The notes under the pieces: generated by a model
Databases searched by the model: none
The model's input: only the letters and a program-made list of their open reading frames with translations
Told to the model about the DNA's origin: nothing
Made by a program: the position numbers and the translations under genes
Assembly (NCBI GenBank): GCA_030323885.1
Contig: CM059192.1
Location: 2,101,934 to 2,165,933 of the forward strand
DNA: 64,000 bases
From: Branchipolynoe longqiensis
Lineage: Eukaryota > Annelida > Polychaeta > Phyllodocida > Polynoidae
Direction of reading: 5' to 3'
In this document: positions 27,966 through 38,504 of the stretch, piece after piece
Layout of the letters: every line of letters starts with the position of its first letter
Position numbering within the stretch: the stretch's first letter is position 1

Positions 27966-28541
27966 TGGTAACCCAGTTTCCCTTACCGATTTAAAAATAA
28001 ACTCATAGCCACCTACATTAACATTATTCGAAACCCAATGAGGCCATAATTGATCTAAACTATTTTTATATTCTAATTGAGATTTCTCACTGAAATTTGT
28101 TACTCTGTTCCCACCTTGAAAATTCTAATCTAAATCAATATTCAGTTCTTCTAACCTTTCCATCCCCAACTTACTACACTCAACTGCTTCTTCCTTACCA
28201 ACTGATACTTTTGTGAAAGTATTATTATTAATTATATTTGACAACCCTCCCCAGGTGACTACCTTTCCATTACTATTAGCACCATTACCAACATCTACCA
28301 CAGTATCAATATTAATATTATTCTTCATATTATTTCTTCTGTTAATTTGAGCATCTACAAATTTAGTTAACATGTTACTAATATCACTATTACTATTTGA
28401 CACAACATTATCATTTGTATTTAACAATGACAACATATTAACATCAGGAATAACCTTCTTAAACTTTATCAAGCAGGAAGGTGCTGCTATCGAGTGCCAT
28501 GCAGCACTATCTTGAGTGTGGCCAGTGGATGGAACATGCAC
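27966..28541 (-). pseudogene. N1 ORF2 N-terminal region and start of RT
   Basis: Two pieces in different frames. 28541-28125 encodes an Asn/Asp-rich region (IDTVVDVGNGANSNGKVVTW). 28124-27966 reads VTNFSEKSQLEYKNSLDQLW then PHWVSNNVNVGGYEFIFKSV and ends GLPN at the N2 insertion; the RT resumes as YLVPSGLKIG at 22200. In N2 the matching segment reads YNPPHNPTTYRRVLQEIWPF and runs to ALPNHIGARLPVPSAL. The split frames are a sign of decay. Confidence 0.65.
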
Positions 28542-28690
28542 TAAATTAGTCGCAGGACTAATTTATGAAATGTATTCGAAGTCTGATGAGACTTAGTGAT
28601 AAGTTTACTGAACTTATTTAGAAAAAAGAGAGTTTTTTGTTCATTGGATGGCAATTCAGTATGCCAGTGTTTTGAAATGTTTTTGTTGAC

Positions 28691-30080
28691 GGTAAACGAT
28701 CCAAGCTCAACTCAATCAACCATGGTGTTCCCCAAGGTTCTGTCCTGGGACCTCTCCTATTTTTGATCTACACAAATGATATAGTCAACTGTACAAAACA
28801 AGATGTCAAAACAAGGTTATTTGCAGATGATACCAATGGCTTCATAACCTCAAATTCACCAAAACAACTAAAACATTCAATTAAAACATTTCTTTCAGAT
28901 ATATTTACATGGTGCAATGATAACAAATTAACAGTAAACCTGAACAAAACATGTTACACAATATTTAAAAGCAGAAGTACAACCATTCCTGATTACCTAA
29001 ACAACATTACGATAAACAATAACACAATGAAGAGAATCCCTTCTGTGAAATACCTAGGTATAATTCTAAATGAAAACCTCAACTGGGATGAACATATTGA
29101 TAACTTAATTAATTCAATCATTAAAACAGCTAACTCATTTAAAATAATCAGACGACGGGTACATGAGGAAAATAAAAAATTCCTATACTATGCATACGTT
29201 TACTCCAAAATTCAGTATGGTATAGAGGTGTATGGGAGAGCCAAGTTATCAACCCTAAAAAAGGTACAGAGCCTTGAAAATACTGTATAGCAAAGACTAA
29301 CTCACCCCAACTAAATCACTTCATAAAGACCTGGACTTACTTATGATAACTGACATTTATAAAATATACATTGCAAAATTTGTTTACAAGCAAAAGAATG
29401 GCCTCTTCCCTGAAATATTTGATAATCTCTTCAAAGAAAACAATCAGGTCCATTCCCACAACACATGACAGATAGGTAGCATACATCACAAACACACTAG
29501 AAACAAATATGGCAAAATAACAACTGAAAACCAAGGAACCAATATCTGGAACTCAATACCAGTAGAGACTAGAAACCTTAAAACTTTGACAAACTTCTGT
29601 AAAAAACTAAAGATAAGCTATCTCAATGCATACTAAATCGATTACCAGTAAAGAATATATATAATAGGATATAGTTGTCATTAACTAGTATCATAATTTA
29701 AAATATCAAGTGGCTATGGCAAAGAAAATAATATTTACCGCTTTGAACATAAATGCAAAATAACTACTGATACTGCATGTAAGTACATGAATCCATGACA
29801 CAATATACATATAATATTCCTATCATTACTTTGTTTTTTACTAACTGTGAAGAGACGGATCAGTAGCTCATCATAATCATTAGTTAAAAATGTAGCTTAA
29901 GTTTTATCATTTGTTATTGTCATCACTTGTTCATTCACATCATGGAGACCAGCTCGATAAGCATTGCTTTTCTGGGATCCTTTCTATCTGTAAGGAATTT
30001 GTATGCATTTGTTGTATCACCTCAGTTTATTGTAAACATACCTTGCAGAGAGTTAAAAATAAAAGAATTGAATTGATTGG
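28691..30080 (+). pseudogene. Second copy of LINE family L-A, inserted in N1
   Basis: The frame from 28691 repeats the L-A protein almost residue for residue (GVPQGSVLGPLLFLIYTNDI, LFADDTNGF). It then shifts frame near 29270 and carries a TGA at about 29467, and continues homologous to about 29634 (KKLKISYLNAY). The 3' UTR matches that of the 9.7-kb copy and ends AAAAGAATTGAATTGA at about 30078. At the block-4 position it has GVPQGS where the other copy has GVPQDS, so this copy keeps the usual residue. It is the only plus-strand transposon inside the minus-strand nest of 19-35 kb. Confidence 0.87.
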
Positions 30081-30099
30081 TCTCCAGCCCACAGGCTTC

Positions 30100-30540
30100 C
30101 ATCAGCAAGGGGGTCCTGTTTTAAATTACCCATAACTAAACTTGTAGTTTTATCACCATCATTTTGTACTTTAAATGCATTATTAGATAATTCCTTATAT
30201 TATTATTAAACCATGAGTATCTATTAGCACTAAAACTCATGTTAATATCATTAAATATTGTCTTTTCATAGCCCCTACAACATCTTTTTGTATCATATAT
30301 TTCATCTAATGGAATTCTATTAAAACAACATTTTTTATCAATCTTGCTATATATCTTTTTAACTTCAGGTGCAACATCTTCAACAAAACTAGGATCTAAA
30401 CACTATGACACACTTACGAGAGGTAGCTGTTTTTTCTGAAACTTTTCTCTTATATTTAGATTAACATTATTATCTACTGTACACAAAGTATCAACAGGAG
30501 ATGCACTATATGACTTTAGACTCGACAACATACTGGGTAT
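30100..30540 (-). pseudogene. N1 middle-region coding remnant
   Basis: On the minus strand, codon-like sequence reads PSMLSSLKSYSASPVDTLCT and, after a TAG, CLDPSFVEDVAPEVKKIYSK then KIDKKCCFNRIPLDEIYDTK. It is AT-rich and lysine/asparagine-rich like the rest of N1, with few stops. It ends at the LINE inserted near 30080. No known domain is recognised; the position corresponds to the spacer between gag and RT in N2. Confidence 0.45.
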
Positions 30541-30569
30541 TTTTTAACTAGGATATCACCCTTACTGAC

Positions 30570-30725
30570 CTGAGGATCGACTCTAATGAAAGGACCCGAC
30601 GGTTGCATTTGTGATTTATCGACGACTTGCGTGCCATCTATGATATGTTCCTCCCACTCCTCGCCAGCTCCCACAAATATGGACACTTGTATTTTGTCCT
30701 GTATGACCCCCGGCCTGATCATGCT
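30570..30725 (-). other. Exon-like open segment of unknown origin inside N1
   Basis: A 156-bp segment, exactly 52 codons, bounded by an acceptor-like TTTTTTAG and a donor-like CAG|GTCAGTAAG. It encodes SMIRPGVIQDKIQVSIFVGA, then GEEWEEHIIDGTQVVDKSQM and QPSGPFIRVDPQ. The frame stays open past the donor to 30516 (VSKGDILVKK). Base composition and residues (few Asn/Lys) differ from the flanking AT-rich N1 sequence. I do not recognise the protein. It may be a captured host exon, part of a further transposon, or an atypical N1 segment. Confidence 0.4.
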
Positions 30726-30788
30726 CTAAAAAATCTTCTTACGAGATGCATCAGTATCAACATTACTTTTAATGTCCCTAGATTTTAA

Positions 30789-31977
30789 TTAATTTTTGCA
30801 GTCTACTTCCTTGTGGTAGTGCTTTTTATGAATATGGTATGCACACCAAGAACATGCATGCAGATATTTGTTCCCACTGTAGCTGTGTGTACTACAAAAA
30901 TCAGAGGACCGACCCTTATTCCAAATCGAGCAAGTTTTCCCGTCCACTTCCTTACTATAGTCGCTCGAACTCCCTTCTCTGCTAACTTTAAAGTTCAACT
31001 TATGAATCCTCTGCCCACGACCACCTTCATCTCTATGAATCTTTGCTATAAGAGCTTCATCATCCCAGCCATTTGATAAACGTTTATCCGCCACCATGGT
31101 GAATACCCAGTCCGAGAACAAAAGACAAGTTTCCCATGAATAATACTGGGCCATATCTAACACATTATCAATATGACAGTCAATTTTTTCTACCCATTTC
31201 TCCGGAACATTTCCCCGTCTTAACATTCTTTGTATCACTGCCAAATTTTCGTACCAAGTACTATCCCCAGGTCCAACCTTTCCCTTCCTTTCATCCCTAA
31301 TAATGTATTTATAGGGCAATAGTTTCAGCTTACCATTAACTTTCTTTGCTTTTGCCCTGGCCACTCTTGGAAGATCTTTTAACAATTCATCATCTGAATC
31401 TGAAACGTCAAAATTTAAACGTTCGATATCTAATGGTTTATTTTTACGACAGGCCCCAACACTATTAGATTCACTGGACATTCCTACACTACACTTGTTA
31501 TCTTGCTTTCTTCCCAACGGCTCATGCTTCTCCCCACAACCAATACACGGCCTTGCAGCCATAGCGGTATTCCGCCTACTGCGTACACCACTGCTCAAAC
31601 CCTCGAGTGGTGTGTCGTCATCATACGTCAAATCCATCCGTATCAAATTGTCAACACACAATGGCGGTGAAACTACAGTCTTAGTTTCAAGCGAAGATAA
31701 CCTGGACAGTATAGGGGCGGTAACGATAGACAATTTTGCTTCCAGGAGCCAGGCGATATCCTCCAACGACGGCCCCTGGAGCAACCCACCACTATTCGCC
31801 GAAGGCAACACCGATGAAGCGCCACAATGTGGAAACCCAGACACTGACGAACGATGACGAGCTCGAACATCAGACGAGCTATGATGGCGATTACTGCCTG
31901 AACCAAGCAATTCCTTGGAAAACTTTCCTTTGACAACAGGCGCTTTAACCTTAGCTATTATCACTACAGGTTTTAAA
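30789..31977 (-). pseudogene. N1 gag-like ORF, 5'-truncated by a LINE
   Basis: A frame of about 391 residues beginning inside sequence that abuts the LINE tail; the first usable start is a GTG, so the real N-terminus is lost. Features: a Ser/His-rich basic head; SLEDIAWLLEAKLSIVTAPI with LSRLSSLETK (coiled-coil-like, residues about 68-97); a Cys-containing insert; LLPYKYIIRDERKGKVGPGD; DWVFTMVADKRLSNGW; and the C-terminal C-x11-C-x12-C-x2-C-x9-H-x4-C cluster. It is the N1 equivalent of the N2 and N3 gags. A zinc-binding nucleocapsid role is inferred. Confidence 0.78.
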
Positions 31978-34790
31978 ATTTTATTTTATTTTTTTATTGA
32001 GGCGGTATTTATACTGTCCATAGCATATAAGCGCGGGTACCCAGGCTTGTTTTCAATGCTGGCCAGTTGTAGTGTTGGTGTTATCTTACCACACAGCAGC
32101 TGCTGATAAGTTATTTAAGTAGCAGATAGATAATTGGTTGGTATGGTTAGTAGCCTATGTTACTTATTTTTATTTTCTTGGCATATATGTATTTTATTTT
32201 GTTCTACTCTTATTACTAGACCAGCCTACTCCTATTTACATATCATAGGCTTGTACGTAGCTGTGTGGTGTGTTATCTGGCTATTCTTGGCATGGTTACC
32301 TTCCATTGGGCATCCCGCTGGTGGGCCGTGACATATCAAATGCCCCTTTGCAGTGCAGCTTAGTGGGGGTTTCCTAGCCTAATTTGACCAGATATTTTTT
32401 GTAAGTTTTTAGGTCAGGAATTTGTCGTTCCTTTACCATTTGGGCATTCCACACCTTGGTAGACATTTCCAGCGTGCTTCTCTCATGAGCTTTTATTTGG
32501 CTTCTGGTCTGCTTCAGTAGTTGCGCATTATTTGCTCTAGTAGCCCTTTGCGGTTTTGTTCTAGTAGCCCTTTGCAGTTTATTGTTTTGACTGTAGCTAT
32601 AGGCTACTGTTTTCAAATGAATTATTCTCCTATTTTCTAGTAATTTCACTTTGGTTCTTTTGTGTATGTCATAGGTGGGGTGAAGCTTGTCTACTCTTAG
32701 ACAGATTTTTAGGGCTCTGTTCTGCAGTATTTGCAGTTTTTTTAGTAGTTCTTTTCTCAAGCCCATGTAGTTTACATCTCCATAGTCAAAATAGGGGAGC
32801 ACCATGCCCTTGAAGATTTTTATTGACATTTCTTGAGTCATGTAGTCTCTTAGCTTTCCAAATAGCCACAGTTTGTGGTTTACTTTCTGGATACTTTTAT
32901 TTAAACATAGGTTATAGTTTAGTTGGCTGTCCAACTCAAGACCTAGGTATTTGTAATGGTCTACATTTTCTAATGTTTGGTTTCCTAACTTACATTGTAG
33001 TTTTCTTTCTGGCATTTGTTTATGCGAGAAGAGTACTGTTTTTGATTTGCTTGTGTTGATGGTTATTTTGTTGGACTCACACCACTCATCTAGTTTTAGT
33101 AGGAGTTTATTTAGTTTAGTTATTACCTCCTCTTCTGTGGTGCAACTTGTGTATATGACTGTGTCATCTGCATATAGTTGGAGGGACTCAGTTGGCAACA
33201 ATTTTTCTAGATCGTTTATATAGATTATAAAGAGTAGTTGCCCTAACACTGACCCTTGGGGTACACCACATGCGACAGGTTGGTTGTCTGATAGTGTATT
33301 GTTAATTTTTGTTTTCTGTTGCCTGTTGCTGAGGTAGCATTTGATCCAATCCATAGTGTTGGATTTTATGCCCATGGTTTTTAGTTTTTCCAATAGTATT
33401 TTATGGTCTACTGTGTCAAATGCTTTGCTGAAGTCAATGAAGGCTGCTCCAACTAATTGTTTTTGGTTCATTGATGCCAGTATGTCATTTGTTAGGTTAG
33501 CTATTGTTTTTGATGTGGAGTGCAGTCTCCTGAAGCCCCCTTGTCTTTCGTTTAGTATATCATTTTTGTCCAGGTGTTCATTTATGTGTCTATGCAACAC
33601 TTTTTCAATGAGCTTGCCTGGGGTTTGAAGAATTGATATTGGCCTGTAGTTTCCCATGTTTTGTTTATTCCACTTTTGTGAATAGGGGTGATGGTTGCCA
33701 TTTTCCAGGCTGAGATAAAACGCCCCTGCTCAAAGGAGATGTTGAATAGGTCTACTATAGTGGCCGGGATGGCTTGGAGTGCCTCTTTCAGTATTTTGGT
33801 TGGTATTTCATCTATTCCACTTGGCTTATTCGTGTCTATGTCATTTATTAATTTTTTCCTTCTATCATATCTGTTTTGCAGGTTGGGATTTTGTTCTGCA
33901 CAGTTCCTGATCTGTTTTCCCATCTTTTCTTGAATGTTTCTGACAGCTTTTGCCCTATTGTGGCAAAGTGTGTGTTCAGTTTGTTTGCTGCATCTTTCTC
34001 TGTGAGCATTGCCCCCTTCGTTATCCTGGAAGTTTGTATGCTCTTCTTTGTTATTTTTTGGGAATAATAGGTTTACATTTTTCCAGAATTTGTTTGTGTT
34101 GCTTCCCCAGTCTTTGTCCTGCTTTATTATGTATTTCTTTTTTGCTGTTCTCACAGCTTTGAGAGAGTTGTTTCTGGCGACATGGTAGGCCAGTTTGTCT
34201 TCTATTGTTTCTGTGTGCTTTGCTTTATCACCCAGTTTACTTTTGGTTGTGATGAGTATTAGCAGGTCTTTGTCTACCCAAGGGTCTTGTTTTTAAAATA
34301 TTTTTATTTGCTTTATGGGGCACATCTCATCAGTTGATTTTCTTATTTCTGTGATGATGTTGTCCCAATAGATATCAACATCATCTCTGTTTTGTGTGAT
34401 GTTGTTTATGTTTTGGTGCAGATGATTTTTTAATGTATCTTCTGAGTAGTTTTTTTAGGGACCTGCCCATTTTGTATTCATAGTGATTTGTGCTTTTGAG
34501 CTTTTTCCTGGTTACATATACTAGTTTGTGGTCGCTTATACCACAGCTTCTAGTGACGCATTTTGTGGCATGGTTTGAGTTGGTTAGTATTAGGTCTATT
34601 GTTGAGCTATTGTTGCTTAGCCTTGTGCTTTCTGTGATGAGCTGCTGCAGGCCTAAGATTTTGATGGTGGTTTGCAGCATTAGTATATTTTTTTCATAGC
34701 TGCTGTAATTAAATAATATTTTTAGGATAGTGGTTGCTTGATTTCGTGAGTTTTTGATTTTGTTTAGATTTTATTTTAGCTTAGTGATTG
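31978..34790 (-). mobile_element. LINE family L-B, long 5'-truncated copy with 3' UTR
   Basis: Minus-strand LINE with three broken pieces of ORF2. Piece 34680-34381 ends an apurinic-type endonuclease (STIDLILTNSN, GISDHKLVYVT with the SDH active-site block). Piece 34154-33582 is the linker and start of RT (KPSGIDEIPTKILKEAL). Piece 33657-32374 holds the RT core (FIDFSKAFDTVDH, GVPQGSVLGQLLFIIYINDL, LYADDTVIY). Frameshifts separate them. The roughly 390-bp 3' UTR ends near 31978 with an A-rich AATAAAA-type tail, and the element abuts the gag of N1. The plus-strand copy at 58761-60425 shares ORF, UTR and tail. Confidence 0.87.
32374..33657 (-). CDS. LINE L-B reverse transcriptase core (broken ORF2)
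   Basis: A 427-residue frame containing RT blocks in order: SILQTPGKLIEKVLHRHI (about residues 8-25), GGFRRLHSTSKTIA, FIDFSKAFDTVDH (about 74-86), GVPQGSVLGQLLFIIYIND (about 131-149), LYADDTVIY catalytic block, KYLGLELDSQLNY, then the thumb and a short basic C-terminus (KTYKKYLVKLG). The catalytic residues are intact, but upstream frameshifts cut the protein off from its endonuclease. The role of the full-length protein would be target-primed reverse transcription of its own RNA. Confidence 0.85.
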   Translation of the reverse strand: MGNYRPISILQTPGKLIEKVLHRHINEHLDKNDILNERQGGFRRLHSTSKTIANLTNDILASMNQKQLVGAAFIDFSKAFDTVDHKILLEKLKTMGIKSNTMDWIKCYLSNRQQKTKINNTLSDNQPVACGVPQGSVLGQLLFIIYINDLEKLLPTESLQLYADDTVIYTSCTTEEEVITKLNKLLLKLDEWCESNKITINTSKSKTVLFSHKQMPERKLQCKLGNQTLENVDHYKYLGLELDSQLNYNLCLNKSIQKVNHKLWLFGKLRDYMTQEMSIKIFKGMVLPYFDYGDVNYMGLRKELLKKLQILQNRALKICLRVDKLHPTYDIHKRTKVKLLENRRIIHLKTVAYSYSQNNKLQRATRTKPQRATRANNAQLLKQTRSQIKAHERSTLEMSTKVWNAQMVKERQIPDLKTYKKYLVKLG

Positions 34791-35221
34791 ATGGATTCGG
34801 AGCGTATGTGCTGGTGCATACAGCACACATGGCCCCTTTTAATAGATAGTCATGCGTACCTCCGCTACTTTTATTTTTTACCTGTGTGCATGGAGGAAGG
34901 CATGAACATTACAGCGTGTATTAGTTGTACCTGATTATACTTATGATTTAGGGTTTGGTTAGTGAAATTTATAAAAGTTTGTGATACTTAACAACCAATG
35001 ATAAAATCTTCACAGAAATGTTCTTCAAATTTCACTGTACTAATTCAACCAAAGGTCATCGCTGTAATGGTGAGGAATGATTTCGATCGAGCGTATCGCC
35101 CGGGAGTCAACTATGGTCAGGGTGGTTACCGAATGCTATACTGTATTTGGTATCTATGCTATGCATCACTATGGGGCCCGTGGTCAAGGCTTAATATTAT
35201 GCATGTTACGGCAACATGGAC
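34791..35221. other. Unassigned sequence between LINE L-B and the 62-bp minisatellite
   Basis: No coding frame of note, no terminal repeats seen. Confidence 0.35.
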
Positions 35222-36168
35222 AATGTGAGTTGAGTTACACAAGATGGCGTCACCAGGGGCATAGCCAGGTTATAATGTAAAAGGTTGGGTGAGTTAAGTT
35301 ATACAAGATGGTAACGTAATGTGGTGTGAGTTGAGTTACACAAGATGGTGCCACCAGGGGCATAGCCAGGCTGTAACATAATGTGGGGTGAGTTGAGTTA
35401 CACAAGATGGTGCCATGAGGGGCGTAGCCAGGCTGTAATGTAAGGTTAGGCGAGTTGAGTTATACAAGATGGTGCCACCAGGGGCGTAGCCAGGTTGTAA
35501 CATAATGTGGGGTGAGTTGAGTTATACAAGATGGTGCCACCAGGGGCGTAGCCAGGCTGTAATGTAAGGTTAGGTGAGTTGAGTTATACAAGATGGTGCC
35601 ACCAGGGCCTATATGTATGTGTCTGGGTTAGCGGTCGTAACCCTGTGTGGTGCGGATTTCCCGGGTAAACTAACTCGGCGAGTTTAAAGTCGCCTGCACT
35701 AACCCCAAGCGAAAACAGGGTTAAAGGTGGGGTTACGCACCGATTATGCCCAAATCTCTTCAATGCGACCATATTTAACAGAATTACATACGCAATAAGT
35801 GAAATTTTATCAATTTAACCCTAAATTCAAAGCGTTATTAAGGCTAACACCACATTGGCGGCGATATTAATAGTTATATTTTCGAATCGACGAACGTACA
35901 GTAAACAAAACGCCGCCGCCACCAGTATGGAAAGCGACGTCGATGCGGCGGCTGTCCGGTTAAAAATTGGCTCATACATATGGCCCCAGGGGCGTAGCCA
36001 GGCTGAATGTAAGGTTAGGTGAGTTGAGTTACACAAGATGGTGCCACCAGGGGCGTAGCCAGGCTGTAAACTTAAGGTTTGTGAGTTGATTTACACAAGA
36101 TGGCGCCATGAGGGGCATAGCCAGGTTGTAATGTAACGTAATGTGAGTTGACTTACACAAGATGGTAG
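35222..36168. repeat. 62-bp minisatellite, second locus, split by M2
   Basis: Units GAGTTGAGTTACACAAGATG GTGCCACCAGGGGCRTAGCC AGGCTGTAA..., period near 62 bp, about 9 copies, interrupted by M2 at 35605-35986. Confidence 0.83.
35605..35986. mobile_element. M2 TIR element, short copy inside a 62-bp minisatellite unit
   Basis: Ends GGGCCTATATGTATG / CATACATATGGCCCC, with the same TTTAACAGAATTACATACGC interior once. It sits in the middle of a GCCACCAGGGGCGTAGCC unit, so the empty site can be read from neighbouring units. CCAGG is present on both sides. Confidence 0.84.
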
Positions 36169-36477
36169 CACGATGCTAACTAAACAATTGCAAATTCATT
36201 ATACATTTTTATTTTGTGTTTAACATCAAACCACCAGGAAGACGCAATTTTAAAAGTACATAATTTGCTATTTTGAATATAACATTTTCACAAGGAGGAT
36301 ATAACTTTTATCACACAAGGAAATGAAAGAGTTGAAAATTATTTGATGAAAACTTGCCACTTTTGATTTTTTCTGGGGTGGAGAGGCGGCCACCTTGCCC
36401 CCCGCCACCGCCCTCACCTTCCCCAGGCACCCACCCTTTGCTTCGTCACTGGGCTTCACAAACTTCGCCATAATTGC

Positions 36478-36800
36478 TTGTTTGTTGGAGTTTTACATTC
36501 TGGCAACATCTAAGGTCATATCAGGATGGGTACCGACCTGTGACAGTGCACACTCATGGTGACTTTGTAGTGCTGCCCCACTGGGATATGAGGCCGCTGA
36601 CAGCATGACCCAATATCCCACTCAGTCACATTATCCTGACACTGAGCTAACCAGTCCTTGCTTTATCGTATTAATGTTGCATGCCTGGTTAGGTGGCGAC
36701 AAGTATCAATTATGTAAGTCCCTCAGTCTGAATCGACCAGCATTCAAACTTCCGACCTTGCATACGGGAAGTTTTGCACTCTACTGATGACGTCACTACA
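36478..36800 (-). mobile_element. SINE S1 copy, degenerate head
   Basis: Body and GCTTGTTTGTTGGAG tail are clear. The head (about 36735-36790) is decayed: the B box reads GAAGTTTGAATGC. Followed by the M7 MITE at 36818. Confidence 0.75.
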
Positions 36801-36817
36801 CAACTCAAATAATGCTA

Positions 36818-37233
36818 GATAAAAGATTCACCCCACACTTACAGTACAGGGGTGAATGACAACGTAGTCTAAATATGGGCGAAAATAGCTTTAGTATGGA
36901 ACAGGAAGTAGAATGCCTGCACCAGTGTCAAATGCTTACTAGTTATATCGGCACAGAGTTGGTGAAATGGGAGAGAATGCAAAAAGACAAGATGGTGGTC
37001 ATAGAACGCTGTCGATTTCACTTTTAAAGTCTATTAAACTGCATATTTTATTACATTTTTCAACTCAAAGGTAGCGGGGAAATATAAAATTATATATAAA
37101 GAATAAATATTGCTTCTTAAATTAAGAGATTATTCACTCAATTAATTTCCCCAGCATGTCGAATTTCTTCGCCAGCTTTTCTAATGGGTTGGTTTTCACC
37201 CCTGTACTGTCAGTACGGGGTGAATCTTTTATC
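36818..37233. mobile_element. M7 MITE with TA duplication
   Basis: 416 bp; ends GATAAAAGATTCACCCC and GGGGTGAATCTTTTATC are perfect 17-bp inverted repeats, and longer imperfect pairing continues through ACAGTACAGGGGTGAA. TA on both sides. No coding content. Confidence 0.85.
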
Positions 37234-37496
37234 TAAACTACTGCCAACAAACTATGGGTGAGAAGAACAAATCTATTTTCTAGCGGATTTCGGTCTTTAT
37301 CGGGGATTACAGAGTGTTCGACCGATACTCGCGAAAGAACCTGAATGTACGCCGGCCTTTAAGAAGGCCGAGTGACAGGATTGGAACTGTCACGCTCTGA
37401 TTAGCAGCTGGTTTGGTTGAAATAGCGCAGTTTTCACAGTAAATCGGTAACAACAGACGACAATCAGAGGCGCTGCAGTCAGTCACGACACGACCG
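37234..37496. other. Unassigned sequence between M7 and SINE S1
   Basis: A short GCCGGCCTTTAAGAAGGCC palindrome at about 37351-37369; nothing else. Confidence 0.35.
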
Positions 37497-37925
37497 GACG
37501 CGGTCGTCGAATCGGTAGAGTGTGGCCTCGTGTGTGGAAGGTCTGGAGTTCGGTTCCTGGTCGAGTCAAACCAATGACTTATAAAATTGATACTTGTCGC
37601 TTCCTAGCCTGGCGCTCGGCATTAATAAGATAGGACAAGGACTGGTTAGCTCAGTGTCAGGATAATATGACTGAGTGGGATAGTAGCAAATGGTGCTGGC
37701 GGCCTGATTTACCAGTGGGGCAGCACTATAAAGTCACCATGAGTGCACACTGTCATATGTCAGGATAATGTGACTGTGTGGGATAGCGGGACATGGTCCT
37801 GGCAGGCTGATTTCCCAGTGGGGCAGCACTATAAAGTCACCATGAGTGAGTACTATCACAAGTCGGTACCCATCCTGATATGACCTTAGATGTTGCCAGG
37901 AAGTAAAGCTCAAACAAGCAACCAA
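37497..37925 (+). mobile_element. SINE S1 copy, head type B, with internal duplication
   Basis: Plus-strand head GCGGTCGTCGAATCGGTAGA and GGAGTTCGGTTCC, then the body. The central GTCAGGATAAT..GTGGGAT..GGCAGCACTATAAAG segment occurs twice (37657-37745 and 37757-37850), so about 95 bp is duplicated in tandem. The tail AAACAAGCAACCAACC follows. Confidence 0.78.
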
Positions 37926-38504
37926 CCAACTATTATGACATAATATGTATTTCAGCAGCTAAATGTCTGCAAACATATCCAGATAATATGAATGGTCTAA
38001 ATAAATATCTACTTACATACCATCGAAACCAAGGCAACAATTAGTCCCCTGTCTACCATTGCACGTCTCTACTCGGCGAGGTGGAGTCACTAAATGGTTC
38101 AGGGGGAAGTACTTCCTCCTTAGCTATCATTAGTCAGAAATCCCGATGACGAGGAGAAATATTTTAAAACATTGAAGTGAAAGCTGGGAGACCGTTGTAG
38201 TCGGTTCCCAGGAAAGGGGAAGCAGAGAGTGCCCGGTCACAGGGGGGCCTGCTGAGAATAAGGGGTGTTGGGAAGCGAGAGGTGCCCAGAAGGAGCACTG
38301 AAAACATTAGGGACTATTCTTGATTTATATTCACATAATAAATTACATGGATCATATAGACATATTTATACACATCCTCGGAACTCGAGTGTGCAATAGT
38401 ATGGGTGGGTAAGGGGACCAGGAGGCTAATTAGAATCCTCCGGCACACACCATACTTTTTAGCTGTCACACTGTATATTATAAGTTATCAGAAACTTTCA
38501 CACG
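37926..38504. other. Unassigned sequence before the 13-bp array
   Basis: No exon, domain or repeat could be supported on either strand. Confidence 0.4.

Larger units (their letters stand above)
19212..31977 (-). mobile_element. N1: older AT-rich Ngaro-like retrotransposon, interrupted by several insertions
   Basis: Minus-strand element whose parts appear in the order gag (31977-30789), unknown middle ORF pieces, RT, RNase H and tyrosine recombinase (to about 19212). It is AT-rich and clearly diverged from N2, but colinear with it. Interruptions are the L-A LINE (28.69-30.08 kb), N2 (22203-27961), and a roughly 390-bp insertion in RT (about 21040-21428). At the 3' end a MITE (18621-19211) cuts the recombinase, and at the 5' end the L-B LINE (31978 onward) cuts gag. 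No split direct repeats of its own could be found. It also carries nonsense codons and a frameshift, so it is dead. Removing the inserts by eye gives N2-like protein order throughout. Confidence 0.85.

Noticed and set aside
22379..28000. Many overlapping GC-rich open frames on the plus strand of N2
   Set aside because: They are antisense shadows of gag, RT and recombinase; the minus-strand frames carry the motifs.
36268..36471. 67-codon minus frame (MAKFVKPSDEAKGG...)
   Set aside because: No conserved features; the GGCGTAGCCAGG-associated neighbourhood is repetitive, and the frame resembles dispersed repeat sequence.
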